This document shows positions 10,801 to 19,900 of a stretch of 36,276 nt of DNA, piece after piece. Source of the stretch: Candidatus Ruthturnera sp. (GTDB taxonomy: Bacteria > Pseudomonadota > Gammaproteobacteria > PS1 > Pseudothioglobaceae). The stretch lies in the NCBI GenBank assembly GCA_030599095.1, contig JAUVOQ010000012.1:1-36276 (forward strand), in the 5' to 3' direction. The translations under genes and the position numbers were made by a program. A model generated the notes under the pieces. The model was not told the origin of the DNA, did not search any database, and worked only from the letters and a program-made list of their open reading frames with translations. The stretch's first letter is position 1. Each line of letters starts with the position of its first letter.

Positions 10801-12059
10801 TTTCTCGTTCTTTTGAGGTGACCATTCGTAATAACAAAGGTCAAGAGGTTGAGCGTTATAAAATTCCTTATGGTGCAGTTGTGCATGTGCGAGAAGGTGG
10901 TACAGTTAAAGCAAAAGACAAGATTGCTGATTGGGATCCGCATACACATCCTATTATTTCTGAGCAAGCAGGTCGTGTGATTTTTGTAGATTTTGTTGAG
11001 GGTTTGACGGTTAATAAAAACACCGATCCATTGACGGGCTTAACGTTCTTTGAAATGATTGATGAAGCCGAAAGATCAACGGCAGCAAAAGGATTAAAGC
11101 CACTTATTAAAATGGTTAAGGAAAGTGATTCTGAAATTGTACTATCAACACATTATCTGCCATCAACTGTTAAGATTACTTTAGACGACAATCAAGTGAT
11201 TGCGGCAGGTGAAGTATTGGCTAAAATTCCTAAAGATTTGTCTAAAACAAGCGACATTACTGGTGGTCTACCACGTGTTGCTGATTTGTTTGAAGCACGT
11301 AAGGCTAAAGACCATTCAATTCTTGCAGAAGCAACTGGCGTGATTAGTTTTGGTAGTTCTACCAAATCTAAAGACCGTTTAATTATTACCAGTGTAGAAG
11401 GTGAAGCCATTGAAATGATGATTCACAAATGGCGTCAGATTAACGTATTTGATGGTGAAACGATTGAAAAAGGCGATGTCATTTCAGACGGTCCATCTAA
11501 TCCACATGATATCTTACGTTTATTGGGCGTTGAGATGTTGGCTAATTATGTTGTTAGAGAGGTTCAAAATGTTTATCGTTTGCAAGGTGTTAATATTTCT
11601 GACAAGCATATTGAGGTGATTGTTAAACAAATGCTACGTAAAGTTGAGGTTCTTAATGCGGGCGATTCATCGTTTGTTAATGGTGAAACTGCTGAATATG
11701 GTCGAGTCATTGAAACCAATAAGCAACTAGAAGCGCAAGGTAAAGACTTAATCATCTATCAAAGATTGTTAATGGGCATCACCAAAGCATCTTTGGCAAC
11801 TGAGTCGTTTATTTCTGCTGCCTCGTTCCAAGAAACAACTCGTGTGTTGACAGAAGCGTCAACAACAGGACGTGTAGATACACTCCAAGGTTTGAAAGAA
11901 AACGTGATTGTGGGTCGATTGATTCCAGCAGGCACAGGCTTTAAACACCATCAAGCGCGTCGTGCTAAATATGTTGCAAGTATTACCCAAACAGTTGATG
12001 CACAGCAGGCGTTGGCCGATCAATTAAGCGAGGCAGAGGAGCAAGCACAAGGGGAGTGA
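7872..12059 (+). CDS. rpoC: DNA-directed RNA polymerase subunit beta'
   Basis: RpoC carries the catalytic magnesium site. The absolutely conserved [12 protein letters not shown] lies at residues 459-470, with Asp461, Asp463 and Asp465 as metal ligands. The N-terminal zinc site (CLCGKYK and CEKCGVEV, about residues 72-90) is present. A second cysteine cluster ([13 protein letters not shown]) appears near residue 890. Length is 1395 residues (1407 in E. coli). It starts [15 protein letters not shown] after AGGAGA. Unlike many relatives, rpsL-rpsG-fusA do not follow: a strong terminator and trpE do. Confidence 0.99.
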   Translation: MRDLLKIHKLEQKEQNFDAIRVGLASPEKIRSWSYGEVRKPETINYRTFKPEREGLFCAKIFGPMKDFECLCGKYKRMKFRNVVCEKCGVEVTYSKVRRERMGHIELAAPVAHIWYLKSLPSRLGLLMDMTLKDIERVLYFEAFLVTDPGSTPLVHKQLLTEDMYFEALDEYGDDEFEAKMGAEAIQDVLSDMKLEVEAANLREDSLNTKSQTKLKKYNKRLKLVNSLIQSGNKPEWMVLKVLPILPPDLRPLVPLDGGRFATSDLNDLYRRVINRNNRLARLLELDAPEIIVRNEKRMLQEAVDSLIDNGRRGRAVMGNNRRPLKSISDMIKGKQGRFRQNLLGKRVDYSGRSVIVCGPYLKLHQCGLPKKMALELFKPFIYNRLQAKGLASTIKAAKKMVESESPEVWDILERVVHQHPVLLNRAPTLHRLGIQAFEPLLIEGKAIQLHPLVCGAFNADFDGDQMAVHVPLSEEAQLEARTLMLASNNVLHLASGEPIIVPSQDVILGLYYMTREMINQKGEGLIFANAIEALNAYESDNATLHAKVKLRIQDYQKIDGKFEPSSKRIVDTTVGRAIFSRILPNGLSFDLINEAISKKVVSNLIHVCYRTQELKQTVMFADQMMYMGFQYSTKSGISFCSNDMIIPDSKAEMIEQAEVQVKDIQEQFSKGIVTDGERYNKVIDIWSRTSEKVAKAMMDKIGFEDFIDADGKIQKLTSLNSVYMMADSGARGSPAQMRQLSGMRGLMAKPDGSIIETPITSNFREGLNNMQYFISTHGARKGLADTALKTANSGYLTRRLVDVGQDLVITEDDCGTDNGLIMKAMIDGGNIVQTLGAATLGRVTAETVLMPDSTEVFLEKSHLVSLNDLDKINELGIESIKVRSAITCDTRYGVCSSCYGNDMARGHKIGVGEAIGVIAAQSIGEPGTQLTMRTFHIGGAASASTAVSSINVNTDGIAYFENLKSITNENNDLVVISRSFEVTIRNNKGQEVERYKIPYGAVVHVREGGTVKAKDKIADWDPHTHPIISEQAGRVIFVDFVEGLTVNKNTDPLTGLTFFEMIDEAERSTAAKGLKPLIKMVKESDSEIVLSTHYLPSTVKITLDDNQVIAAGEVLAKIPKDLSKTSDITGGLPRVADLFEARKAKDHSILAEATGVISFGSSTKSKDRLIITSVEGEAIEMMIHKWRQINVFDGETIEKGDVISDGPSNPHDILRLLGVEMLANYVVREVQNVYRLQGVNISDKHIEVIVKQMLRKVEVLNAGDSSFVNGETAEYGRVIETNKQLEAQGKDLIIYQRLLMGITKASLATESFISAASFQETTRVLTEASTTGRVDTLQGLKENVIVGRLIPAGTGFKHHQARRAKYVASITQTVDAQQALADQLSEAEEQAQGE

Positions 12060-12080
12060 TATTAACTTTTGCTTAAAAAG

Positions 12081-12116
12081 AAAAACCGCATTAATCAAAA
12101 TTGATGTGGTTTTTTT
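12081..12116 (+). terminator. Strong intrinsic terminator after rpoC
   Basis: AAAAACCGCATTAAT pairs with the complementary strand ending GATGTGGTTTTT, giving a stem of about 15 bp (two G-T pairs) with a CAAA loop and a run of seven T. It lies 22 bases after the rpoC stop and closes the superoperon. Confidence 0.88.
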
Positions 12117-12172
12117 ATTATGAGATCTACAAGGTTTAAAATACTTAACATTGCTATACAAATATTTTTTAT

Positions 12173-13627
12173 ATGAACCAATCTAGTTTCAATCAATTTG
12201 TTGAACAAGGCTATAACCATATTCCCGTTTTTAAGGAGGTGGTTTTAGATACTGATACCGCATTAGGTTTGTATTTAAAACTGGCAGATACGCCTTATTC
12301 TTATCTTTTTGAATCCGTACAAGGCGGAGAAAAATGGGGTCGTTATTCGATGATTGGCCTAAGTGCGCAAACTGTCATTAAGGTATTTGGCAATGAAGTG
12401 CGTATTGAGCAAAATGCACAGTTGTTTGAATCACTTATAGCGCCAGACCCACTACTATGGATTGAGCAATATCAACAGCAATACAAAGTGCCAAAAATTG
12501 ATAATTTGCCAGAGTTTAATGGCGGTTTGGTGGGCTATTTTGGCTATGAAATTATTCACTATATCGAACCAAAATTAAAACACACCAAGCAAAGAGATGA
12601 GCTTAATATTGCAGATATCATGCTTATGGTGTCTAATGATTTGGTGGTATTTGATAATTTAGCCAATAAGGCTTTTTTAATGACACACATTAATCCTGCC
12701 AAGCAAAGTTTTGAAGATGCACAATTAAGGTTAAATGAAATTGAGCATCAGATTAACCAGCCTTTAATTAAAAAAGATTATCAGTCTGACCATCTTAGTA
12801 GTGCAGATTTTATTTCTAGCTTTGGCGAACAAAACTATAAAGTTGCTGTTGACACCATCCAGCAATATATCAAGGCTGGTGATGTCATGCAAGTGGTGCC
12901 TTCACAAAGACTGAGTGCAACATTTAAAGCGCCAGCAATTGAACTATATCGGCAACTTAGACGCCTTAATCCATCGCCTTATATGTATTATCTTAACTTG
13001 GATGAGGTTATGATTATTGGCTCTTCACCAGAGATTCTCACTCGTGTGGACAGCAATAGATGTGCAACCGTTAGACCTATGGCAGGCACACGCATGCGCG
13101 GTAAAAATCATGCCCAAGATTTAAATTTAGAGCAAGATTTATTGAATGATGAAAAAGAAATTGCAGAGCATCTAATGTTGATTGACTTGGGTCGTAATGA
13201 TTTGGGTCGTATTGCAAGAACTGGCACAGTTAAGCTGACTGATAAAATGTTTGTTGAGCGCTATTCACATGTCATGCATATTGTCTCAAACGTTGAGTGT
13301 GAGCTTAAAGATGGTGTTAGTGTGATTGATGTCTTAAAAGCAACTTTTCCAGCAGGCACACTCAGTGGCGCACCCAAAGTTCGAGCCATGGAAATTATCA
13401 ATGAAGTTGAGCCTTTAAAACGCAATATTTATTCAGGTGCAATTGGCTATTTATCTTGGCATGGATGTATGGATATGGCCATTGCCATTCGCACTGCTGT
13501 GATTAAAGACCAAATACTTTATGTTCAAGCTGGAGCGGGTATTGTTTATGACTCTACAGCCCAATCAGAGTGGGATGAAACCATGCATAAAGCCCAAGCA
13601 CTTATCAAGGCTGCACAGCAAGTTTGA
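12173..13627 (+). CDS. trpE: Anthranilate synthase component I
   Basis: TrpE converts chorismate to anthranilate, the first step of tryptophan synthesis, using ammonia passed from the TrpG glutaminase. The product is 484 residues. The N-terminal domain has the FESVQGGEKWGRYSMIG region associated with tryptophan feedback binding. The chorismate-binding domain follows (about 215-480), with VVPSQRL, NPSPYMYYL, SSPEILTR, RPMAGTRMRG, LIDLGRNDLGR and ATFPAGTLSGAPK. It is alone: no trpG, trpD or leader peptide is seen. No Shine-Dalgarno sequence is visible before the ATG, and a TATACA at 12155-12160 would leave a very short leader. Orientation and position right after the rpoC terminator imply its own promoter. 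Confidence 0.96.
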   Translation: MNQSSFNQFVEQGYNHIPVFKEVVLDTDTALGLYLKLADTPYSYLFESVQGGEKWGRYSMIGLSAQTVIKVFGNEVRIEQNAQLFESLIAPDPLLWIEQYQQQYKVPKIDNLPEFNGGLVGYFGYEIIHYIEPKLKHTKQRDELNIADIMLMVSNDLVVFDNLANKAFLMTHINPAKQSFEDAQLRLNEIEHQINQPLIKKDYQSDHLSSADFISSFGEQNYKVAVDTIQQYIKAGDVMQVVPSQRLSATFKAPAIELYRQLRRLNPSPYMYYLNLDEVMIIGSSPEILTRVDSNRCATVRPMAGTRMRGKNHAQDLNLEQDLLNDEKEIAEHLMLIDLGRNDLGRIARTGTVKLTDKMFVERYSHVMHIVSNVECELKDGVSVIDVLKATFPAGTLSGAPKVRAMEIINEVEPLKRNIYSGAIGYLSWHGCMDMAIAIRTAVIKDQILYVQAGAGIVYDSTAQSEWDETMHKAQALIKAAQQV

Positions 13628-13953
13628 GTGGAAAAAATTAACCAAATAATTTCTTATTGTTTGTCCATTTGTTGACTTATTTTTGAAGAATGACTGGGTT
13701 TTTCCTGTATCAAACAAGCAACACTGATTTTTTATAAATAGCATTACTTGCAGTTGGCATGAAAAGAGATCTTTGCAATAAGGTCATAAAATAGGGGTAT
13801 TACGTCAAATTGTTTTTAGAAGTTTAGAATATTATAATATAAGGCTTTAATAAAAGAGTTGCAAAGTATTTTTAAGTGTTATATCATTCCCCTATGTCAA
13901 GGCTTAACGCTTTGTTGAGGCATTTATTTTTTTTATATAAAGAGGAGAGAAAT
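13628..13953 (+). other. 326-base gap before soxX: promoter region
   Basis: No gene is seen in this gap. It is AT-rich, contains the best sigma70-like promoter of the sox operon near 13810-13838, and ends with a long T run and AGAGGAGAG just before soxX. CTTTGCAA (13771-13778) and TTGCAAAG (about 13853-13860) form an inverted pair around the promoter. ATAGGGG (about 13792) and CCCCTAT (about 13889) form another. No clear trpE terminator is visible at the left end. One of the inverted pairs could serve a regulator of thiosulfate oxidation, but none is named by the sequence. Confidence 0.5.
13810..13838 (+). promoter_or_regulatory. Candidate sigma70 promoter for the sox operon
   Basis: A perfect -10 TATAAT (13833-13838) is preceded at 17 bases by TTGTTT (13810-13815), which matches the first three bases of the -35 consensus. 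Transcription would start near 13845, giving a leader of about 110 bases before soxX. Confidence 0.5.
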
Positions 13954-14301
13954 ATGAATAAAAGCATTTCTTCTATCTCAGCAGTTGTGATATTGGCAAT
14001 ATTATTTATGATGCCAACACAAGCAGGTGCTAAAGAGATGACGGGCGAAGAGGTAACTTTCGGTCGTAAGTTGGGCAATTGTCTAGCATGTCACGTGATT
14101 CTAGACGGCAACCTACCAGGAACAATTGGACCAGAACTACTTGCGATGAAGGCAAGATACCCAAATAAAGCCGATTTAAGAGAGCAAATTTGGGATTCAA
14201 CGATTAAAAATCCACATTCAATTATGCCTCCATTTGGTAAGCACCAAGTATTAACTGAAAGGCAAATTGATCAAATTACAGATTTCATTTATTCAAAATA
14301 A
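13954..14301 (+). CDS. soxX: SoxX, c-type cytochrome of the thiosulfate-oxidizing complex
   Basis: SoxX is the small monoheme partner of SoxA; together they couple thiosulfate oxidatively to the cysteine of SoxY in the periplasm. The start at 13954 follows AGAGGAGAG; the longer frame from 13876 is a read-in. It gives 115 residues with a signal peptide (about 1-26, cleaved near AGA/KE). Heme is bound by CLACH (Cys43, Cys46, His47). Met91 in SIMPPFG is the likely distal heme ligand. The ending ITDFIYSK is typical. It heads the soxXYZA operon and has a strong ribosome site. Confidence 0.93.
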   Translation: MNKSISSISAVVILAILFMMPTQAGAKEMTGEEVTFGRKLGNCLACHVILDGNLPGTIGPELLAMKARYPNKADLREQIWDSTIKNPHSIMPPFGKHQVLTERQIDQITDFIYSK

Positions 14302-14311
14302 GGAGAACAAG

Positions 14312-14755
14312 ATGAAAAGAAGGTTATTTCTAAAAAGTGTAATGGCAGGCTCTGCAGTTGCCACAGCGGTGGGTGCAGGTTTGCTAACCCCAAGCATGGT
14401 TTTTGCTAATTCTGCAAGTTTTAAGGTTAAATCAGATGCGGCAAGTGCTTCAATAGCAAGTGTTGGTGAAGGGTTGTTTAAACTTAAAGCGCCCACAATT
14501 GCTGAAAATGGTGGGGTTGTAAGATTGACAGTTGATGCCTCTAAGATTGAAAATGTTACCAATATTTCTTTCTATATCAAGGAAAATTTTACCCCTTTAG
14601 CGGCTTCATTTAATTTATCTGGCGCTCAAGGTTATATTTCTACCAATGTGAAGATGGGTAAAACTTCCCAAGTTATAGCGCTAGTAACAGCAAATGGTGT
14701 TACAACCCAAGTTGCGAAAGAGGTTAAAGTTACTATTGGCGGCTGTGGCGGTTAA
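14312..14755 (+). CDS. soxY: SoxY, sulfur-carrier subunit
   Basis: SoxY carries the sulfur substrate on the cysteine of its flexible C-terminal GGCGG tail, seen here as the last five residues with Cys145. The start at 14312 after AAGGAGAA gives 147 residues; the frame from 14267 overlaps soxX. The N-terminus MKRRLFLKSVMAG is a twin-arginine (Tat) signal followed by a hydrophobic stretch and a likely cleavage site near residue 32. SoxY is normally exported folded as a complex with SoxZ, which lacks its own signal and is encoded next. Confidence 0.96.
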   Translation: MKRRLFLKSVMAGSAVATAVGAGLLTPSMVFANSASFKVKSDAASASIASVGEGLFKLKAPTIAENGGVVRLTVDASKIENVTNISFYIKENFTPLAASFNLSGAQGYISTNVKMGKTSQVIALVTANGVTTQVAKEVKVTIGGCGG

Positions 14756-14782
14756 TTAATCATATTAAAGGAGAATATAAAG

Positions 14783-15085
14783 ATGGCAAAAATTAAATTC
14801 AAGATCAAAGCTAAAGAAGGTGTTATCAAAATTAAAACAATAATTAAACACCCAATGGAAACAGGCTTACGTAAGGTAAAAGGTAAAATTGTACCAGCTA
14901 ACTATATTGAGCATATGGCTGTATTACACAATGGCAATAAAGTTGTAGATGCTGATATTGGTAGTTCAATTTCTAAAAATCCGTACTTTCAGTTCAATGT
15001 TCCTGGGGTTAAAGGTGATACTATTGAACTTAAGTACAAAGACAACAAAGGTAAAACAGGTTCTGTGACTGCAAAGTCTAAGTAA
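14783..15085 (+). CDS. soxZ: SoxZ, SoxY partner
   Basis: SoxZ forms the SoxYZ heterodimer that presents the sulfur-bearing arm of SoxY to SoxXA, SoxB and, where present, SoxCD. The product is 100 residues with the family's Ig-like beta sandwich. IKHPMETGLRK near residue 22 and FNVPGVKGDTIEL near residue 73 are hallmarks. There is no signal peptide, as expected for co-export with the Tat substrate SoxY. AAAGGAGAA precedes the ATG. Confidence 0.96.
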   Translation: MAKIKFKIKAKEGVIKIKTIIKHPMETGLRKVKGKIVPANYIEHMAVLHNGNKVVDADIGSSISKNPYFQFNVPGVKGDTIELKYKDNKGKTGSVTAKSK

Positions 15086-15112
15086 CTGTTTATAATTACT
15101 GAGGATATATTA

Positions 15113-15928
15113 ATGAAAAAACTAATAACCACAGTGGCTGGTTTGGGTTTGTTGGTTAACGTGGCATCAGCCGATGTTGCGTCTGACCAAAAAGCCTTTA
15201 TTAACCATTTTAAAACAATTCTTCCGAATGTTGAATTTGCAGACTATACGAATGGTGTATATGCGGTTGATCAAGATTCCAGAGAGCAATTTGAAGAAAT
15301 CTTAGACGGCATTCCCCCTTATGAGGAGGCGGTGGAAAAAGGTGGTAAGGAGTATTTGAAGTTTGGTCTTAATAAGTGTACTTCACTTAAAAATCCAGCA
15401 GTGGCTCGCATTAAACACCCATACTTTGATGAAGCAACTCAGCAAGTGGTCACACTTGAAAGTGCGATTAAAAAGTGCTACCAACAACAAACGGGTAAGA
15501 AGTTAGGCTCTAAGAAAGGCAAGATTGTTCGTATTAGTGCTTGGATTTCAGATCAAGCGGCTGGACAAAAAGTTAATGTAAAAGTTGAGTCTATTGGTGC
15601 TAGGGTAGCTTATGAAAAGGGGAAGACCTTCTTTTATGCTAAGCGTGGTCAGCTCAACATGTCTTGTGCAGATTGTCATGTGTATAACGCAGGCAAAAAA
15701 GCACGCGCCGACATTCTATCCCCTGCACTAGGTCATACTACTCATATTCCTATGTATCGTGCAAAATGGTCTGGTATGGGTACACTACATCGTCGTTATG
15801 GTGGTTGTTTGAAGAATATGCGTGCCAAGCCATTAAAGGCTCAGTCAGAAGCATTTCGTAATATGGAGTTCTTCCATCAAGCAATGAGCAATGGTCTTGA
15901 AATTACTGCTGATAGATACAGAAAATAG
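15113..15928 (+). CDS. soxA: SoxA, catalytic c-type cytochrome, single-heme form
   Basis: SoxA carries the active site of SoxXA, where thiosulfate is joined to SoxY. The product is 271 residues with a Sec signal (about 1-20). One heme motif, CADCH (Cys185, Cys188, His189), is present. The active-site cysteine, which is persulfidated and ligates heme iron in studied SoxA, is Cys232 in YGGCLKNMRAK. The N-terminal domain lacks a second CxxCH; Cys89 and Cys122 probably form the disulfide that replaces it in monoheme SoxA. AGGATAT precedes the ATG. Confidence 0.95.
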   Translation: MKKLITTVAGLGLLVNVASADVASDQKAFINHFKTILPNVEFADYTNGVYAVDQDSREQFEEILDGIPPYEEAVEKGGKEYLKFGLNKCTSLKNPAVARIKHPYFDEATQQVVTLESAIKKCYQQQTGKKLGSKKGKIVRISAWISDQAAGQKVNVKVESIGARVAYEKGKTFFYAKRGQLNMSCADCHVYNAGKKARADILSPALGHTTHIPMYRAKWSGMGTLHRRYGGCLKNMRAKPLKAQSEAFRNMEFFHQAMSNGLEITADRYRK

Positions 15929-15937
15929 GAGACACTA

Positions 15938-16258
15938 ATGAAAAAATTATTATTAACAACAATGGCGGTATTTGCCTTAACGGTTCAGGCTGGTTCTTCA
16001 AGTAGCGTACATAATTGGAACAATGGCTATTCTAATTCGTTTAAATCTGCTATTAAAGCGGCTGAGACTGGCTACAAGGCTAATCTTGCTGTAAATATGG
16101 CGTGGCGTGATACTAGAAAGATGATTACAGAAGCTAAAAAATTGCACAAAGCAGGTAAAAATGTCGCAGCAATTGCTTTAGCGAATAAAGCGCATAAGCA
16201 AACAGTTAACGCAACAGCACAGACTGCATTAACAGAATCAGCTGGACCTAGGTTCTAG
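15938..16258 (+). CDS. soxK: SoxXA-binding protein, SoxK/SAXB-like
   Basis: This is a small exported protein of 106 residues with a clear Sec signal (1-18, ending VQA) and no cysteine in the mature part. The mature protein is mostly helical and alanine/lysine-rich, with AWRDTRKMITEAKKLHKAG and AIALANKAHKQ. This pattern fits the SoxK (SAXB) family known from green sulfur bacteria, which binds SoxXA and increases its activity. It follows soxA by 9 bases with AGGAGA and is closed by a strong terminator. The family call rests on remembered motif likeness and position, not on a search. Confidence 0.7.
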   Translation: MKKLLLTTMAVFALTVQAGSSSSVHNWNNGYSNSFKSAIKAAETGYKANLAVNMAWRDTRKMITEAKKLHKAGKNVAAIALANKAHKQTVNATAQTALTESAGPRF

Positions 16259-16276
16259 AAGGGTCTAGCGAGTTAA

Positions 16277-16309
16277 AAAAGAATACCTCAATTTTTGAGG
16301 TATTCTTTT
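16277..16309 (+). terminator. Strong terminator closing the sox operon
   Basis: AAAAGAATACCTCA (16277-16290) and its exact complement (16296-16309) form a 14-bp stem with an ATTTT loop, ending in four T, then GTTTG. It cleanly separates sox from the toxin-antitoxin genes and, having symmetrical A and T runs, could act in both directions. Confidence 0.9.
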
Positions 16310-16339
16310 GTTTGAGGGGTGAATATAATCCAAATGGTG

Positions 16340-16357
16340 TATAATAGTAGTCTATTA
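16340..16357 (+). promoter_or_regulatory. Toxin-antitoxin promoter with overlapping operator
   Basis: A perfect -10 TATAAT (16340-16345) overlaps an inverted repeat TAATAG (16342-16347)/CTATTA (16352-16357) with a four-base centre. No good -35 was found at standard spacing. Type II antitoxins usually repress their own promoter through such palindromes, so this is a likely operator. It is also the only promoter seen for dnaE downstream. Confidence 0.55.
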
Positions 16358-16377
16358 GTTGTTTAAATGAGGTGTGC

Positions 16378-16629
16378 ATGAGGATTCAAACAAGTTTAAG
16401 AGTTGAGGATAAATTTTATCAAGATGCCAAGGTGGTTTTTTCTAGTTTAGGCTTAAGTTTTGGTGATGCTGTAAATATATTTTTAGCCAAAGTAGCAACA
16501 GAAAAGGCATTGCCGTTCACATTAGAGGTGCCCTCAAATGAGTTGAATGCTAGAATAGAAAATATTAATAAAAATGAAAATACACAGATATTTGATAGTG
16601 TGGATGAGTTGTTTTCGAATTTAAGTTAG
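16378..16629 (+). CDS. RelB/DinJ-family antitoxin
   Basis: The 83-residue product starts at ATG 16378, with GAGG (16369-16372) at correct distance; a GTG two codons earlier overlaps that ribosome site and is less likely. The N-terminal part (RIQTSLRVEDKFYQDA, then SLGLSFGDAVNIFLAKVA) is the ribbon-helix-helix DNA-binding and dimerisation region of RelB/DinJ proteins. EKALPFTLEVP is the typical linker. The C-terminal tail would wrap the toxin. The toxin starts one base after its stop, so the pair is translationally coupled. Known family role: neutralises the cognate toxin and represses the operon. Confidence 0.87.
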   Translation: MRIQTSLRVEDKFYQDAKVVFSSLGLSFGDAVNIFLAKVATEKALPFTLEVPSNELNARIENINKNENTQIFDSVDELFSNLS

Positions 16630-16630
16630 T

Positions 16631-16924
16631 ATGCCACTTAAAATTAGGATTGAGAAATCTTTTAAGAAAGACTTGTTAAAAACGCAAAAAAGTGGTATTT
16701 ATGCAAAAAATGATTGGATTAATTTACAAAATATTATTGCCGATTTAACCCTAGGTAACATAATTAATCTGGCGTATAAAAGACACCCTTTAAAGGGTAA
16801 TTTAAAAGGTTTTGAGGCAATACATGTTAAACATGATTTGGTGTTAGTATTTAGAATTGATTCTGTTTTTTTGAACTTGATTATGCTCGGAAAACACACC
16901 AAAGTTTATAAAAAGTTCAGTTAA
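16631..16924 (+). CDS. YafQ/RelE-family toxin, possibly weakened
   Basis: The 97-residue basic protein fits the YafQ branch of the RelE superfamily, ribosome-dependent mRNA endonucleases. The hallmark HPLKGNLKGFEAIHVKHDLVL (His52, His65, Asp69) and the LGKHTKVYKKF ending (His89) align with HPL.G..KG...H...D and G.H...F of YafQ. However, YafQ Trp68 is Leu70 here, and the position of catalytic Arg83 appears to be Met85. The catalytic strength is therefore uncertain. It ends two bases before dnaE. Alternative: a retained but non-toxic remnant. Confidence 0.82.
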   Translation: MPLKIRIEKSFKKDLLKTQKSGIYAKNDWINLQNIIADLTLGNIINLAYKRHPLKGNLKGFEAIHVKHDLVLVFRIDSVFLNLIMLGKHTKVYKKFS

Positions 16925-16926
16925 TC

Positions 16927-19900
16927 ATGCCTATCTCTAGTTTTGTACATCTACATTGTCAAAGTGAATTCTCGGTTGAGAATTCTTTGGTACGCATTCC
17001 AAAATTGATTGAAAAAGTACAAGAAATTGGCATGGATTCAATTGCACTAACGGATGAATCTAACCTTTTTGCCGCCGTTAAATTTTATCAAAAGGCTACT
17101 GCCGCTAACATCAAGCCAATATTTGGTGCTAGAATTAATGTTAAAGATAAAGAGGGTGAGTTTTATTCGGTTTTATTATTGTGTCAAGACCATCAAGGTT
17201 ATCTTAATCTTTCTGAGCTAATTTCTTTGTCCTATACTCAAGGACGCTCATTTGAGTGTGTTAGCGTAACGCAGCAACAACTCATTGATTATAATCAAGG
17301 TTTGATTATGATCGCAACCCCCATTTATAGCGATGTAGCTAAACACTTAATATCGAATCAAATGCTTGAGGCTAAACAAAAAGCTGAATTCTGGCAGGCT
17401 GTTTTTGTTGAGCGTTATTATTTAGGCGTACAGAGAACTTCAAGGGAATTTGACGAAAAACACTTACATCTTTGTATTGAATTAGCACTTGAACTTAGTA
17501 TTGCCGTTGTGGCAACAAACGATGTGCAATTTTTAAATGAAAGTGATTTTGATGCGCATGAGGCTAGGATTTGTATTTCTCAGGGTGGTCTTTTGGATGA
17601 TACGCGGCGTGAACGACATTTTTCTAATCAGCAATTTCTAAAATCATCTAAACAAATGTATGAACTATTTACTGATTTACCAGAAATTTTAGAAAATACA
17701 TTAGAAATTGCCAAACGTTGCAATGTGCATTTTGAGTTATTCAAAAAGAATTATTTGCCAGATTTTCCTGTGCCAGAAGGTTTAACCATAGAGCAATTTT
17801 TTTGTGAAGAATCAGAGTGTGGTTTGATTCAGCGTTTACAAAACTTAAAAGTTGATGCGCAGGTTTATCACCAACGCTTAAAATTTGAGTTGGATGTGAT
17901 TATTCAAATGGGGTTTCCAGGTTATTTTTTAATTGTGGCAGACTTTATCAGGTGGTCAAAAGAAAATGACATTCCAGTAGGTCCAGGTCGTGGTTCTGGC
18001 GCTGGCTCTTTAGTGGCTTATGTTTTGGGAATTACTAATGTTGACCCGATTAAACATGAATTGTTATTTGAGCGTTTTTTAAATCCAGAGCGAGTTTCAA
18101 TGCCAGATTTTGACATTGATTTTTGCACTGATCGTCGAGATGAAGTGATTGACTATGTGTCCAAAAAGTATGGTCATGAAAAAGTTTCACAAATTATCAC
18201 TTATGGCACGATGGCAGCTAAAGGCGTTGTGCGTGATGTGGGGCGTGTTTTGGGGCATCCTTATGGCTTTAGTGACAAAATATCAAAGATGATTCCTCAT
18301 GATTTGAAAATAACACTTGAAAAGGCCTTGAGTGAGCCCGAAGAAGGAGGTTCGGAGGAATTACGAGTTCGTTATGATTCAGAAGAAAGTGTCACGGCAT
18401 TAATTGATCTTTCTAAGCAGTTAGAAGGCTTGGTACGAAACGTTGGCACACATGCAGGTGGCGTGGTGATTGCACCGAGCAAAATTAGTGATTTTTGTCC
18501 AGTATATAAAGGTCATGGTGAGAATGATGGCGTGGTTTCTCAATTTGATAAGGATGATGTTGAAGCGGTTGGTTTGGTTAAATTTGACTTTTTGGGATTG
18601 TCTAATTTAACGGTTATCCATAAGGCTATTAAACTGATTAGTGCTGAAGGCTTGTCAGATGAACCGATTGATTTAGATGCCTTGCCATTGGATGATAAAA
18701 AAGTCTATGAATTGCTTCAACGTTGCGATACAACAGGTATTTTTCAATTAGAATCCGAAGGTATGCGCAGTTATCTAAAGAAATTGCAAGCGGATAATTT
18801 TGAGGATATTGTTGCGATGTTAGCACTATATCGCCCAGGTCCATTAGATGCAGGCATGGTCGATGATTATATTAATGTAAAGCATGGCGCTCAGGTTAAA
18901 TACCCACACCCAATGCTAGAACAAATTCTTAAACCGACCAATGGCGTATTTTTGTACCAAGAACAGGTGATGCAATCGGCACAAGTAATGGCAGGCTATT
19001 CTTTAGGCGGTGCAGATTTACTTAGACGTGCGATGGGTAAGAAAAAAGCCAATGAGATGAGTCGTCAGCGCAGCGTGTTTGTTAAAGGTGCTGCTGAAAA
19101 AGACATTGATTCGAAGAAAGCTAATGAAATTTTCGATTTGATTGATAAATTTTCAGGCTATGGTTTTAATAAATCTCACTCGGTGGCGTATGCCTATGTG
19201 TCTTATCATACTGCTTGGCTCAAGTCTCACTATCCTGCACCTTTTATGGCGGCAGTTTTATCTGGCATGATGGATGATACAGATAGGGTTTCATTTACCA
19301 TTAGTAAGGTTCAAGAAATGGGCTTGGTGGTTAATGGACCAAGTGTGTGTGAATCTAATTATGAATTTAGCATTAATGATGAAAGAACAGTTGTATATGG
19401 TCTTGGCGCAATTAAAGGCGTAGGCGGTGCATTGGTTGATGCACTTGTATCTGAACGTAATGCTAATGGTATTTACAAAGATTTATTTGAGTTTTGTTCT
19501 AGAATTGAAAAGCGTTGTTTGAACAAGCGCGCCATTGAGGCATTAATTTATAGTGGCGCTTTTGATGTGTTAGGCGTGGGTAGGGCGAGTTTAATCAAAA
19601 CTTATCCCACAGCCATTAGACAAGCGGAACAGAAACAAAGCGATTATTCCAATGGTCAGATCGGGTTGTTTTCCAATCCTGAACAGCATAGTGAATATGA
19701 AGCACGCCATCTTTCAGCACCAAGTTTTTCGTTTAAAGAAAAATTGCAACTAGAGAAAAGTGTGCTGGGTTATTATTTTGATGACCATCCTACTGATGAA
19801 TATAAAGCTGATTTAAAGCATATTGGCGCAATACTGCCTTCTAAAATTGCTTTTAGAAATAATAAAGATGTGCGTGTATTGGCATTGATTTCAGAGCTAC

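Noticed and set aside
13771-13860. MITE around the sox promoter bounded by CTTTGCAA and TTGCAAAG
   Set aside because: The arms are only 8 bases, the other inverted pair is not nested with it, and no target duplication is visible.
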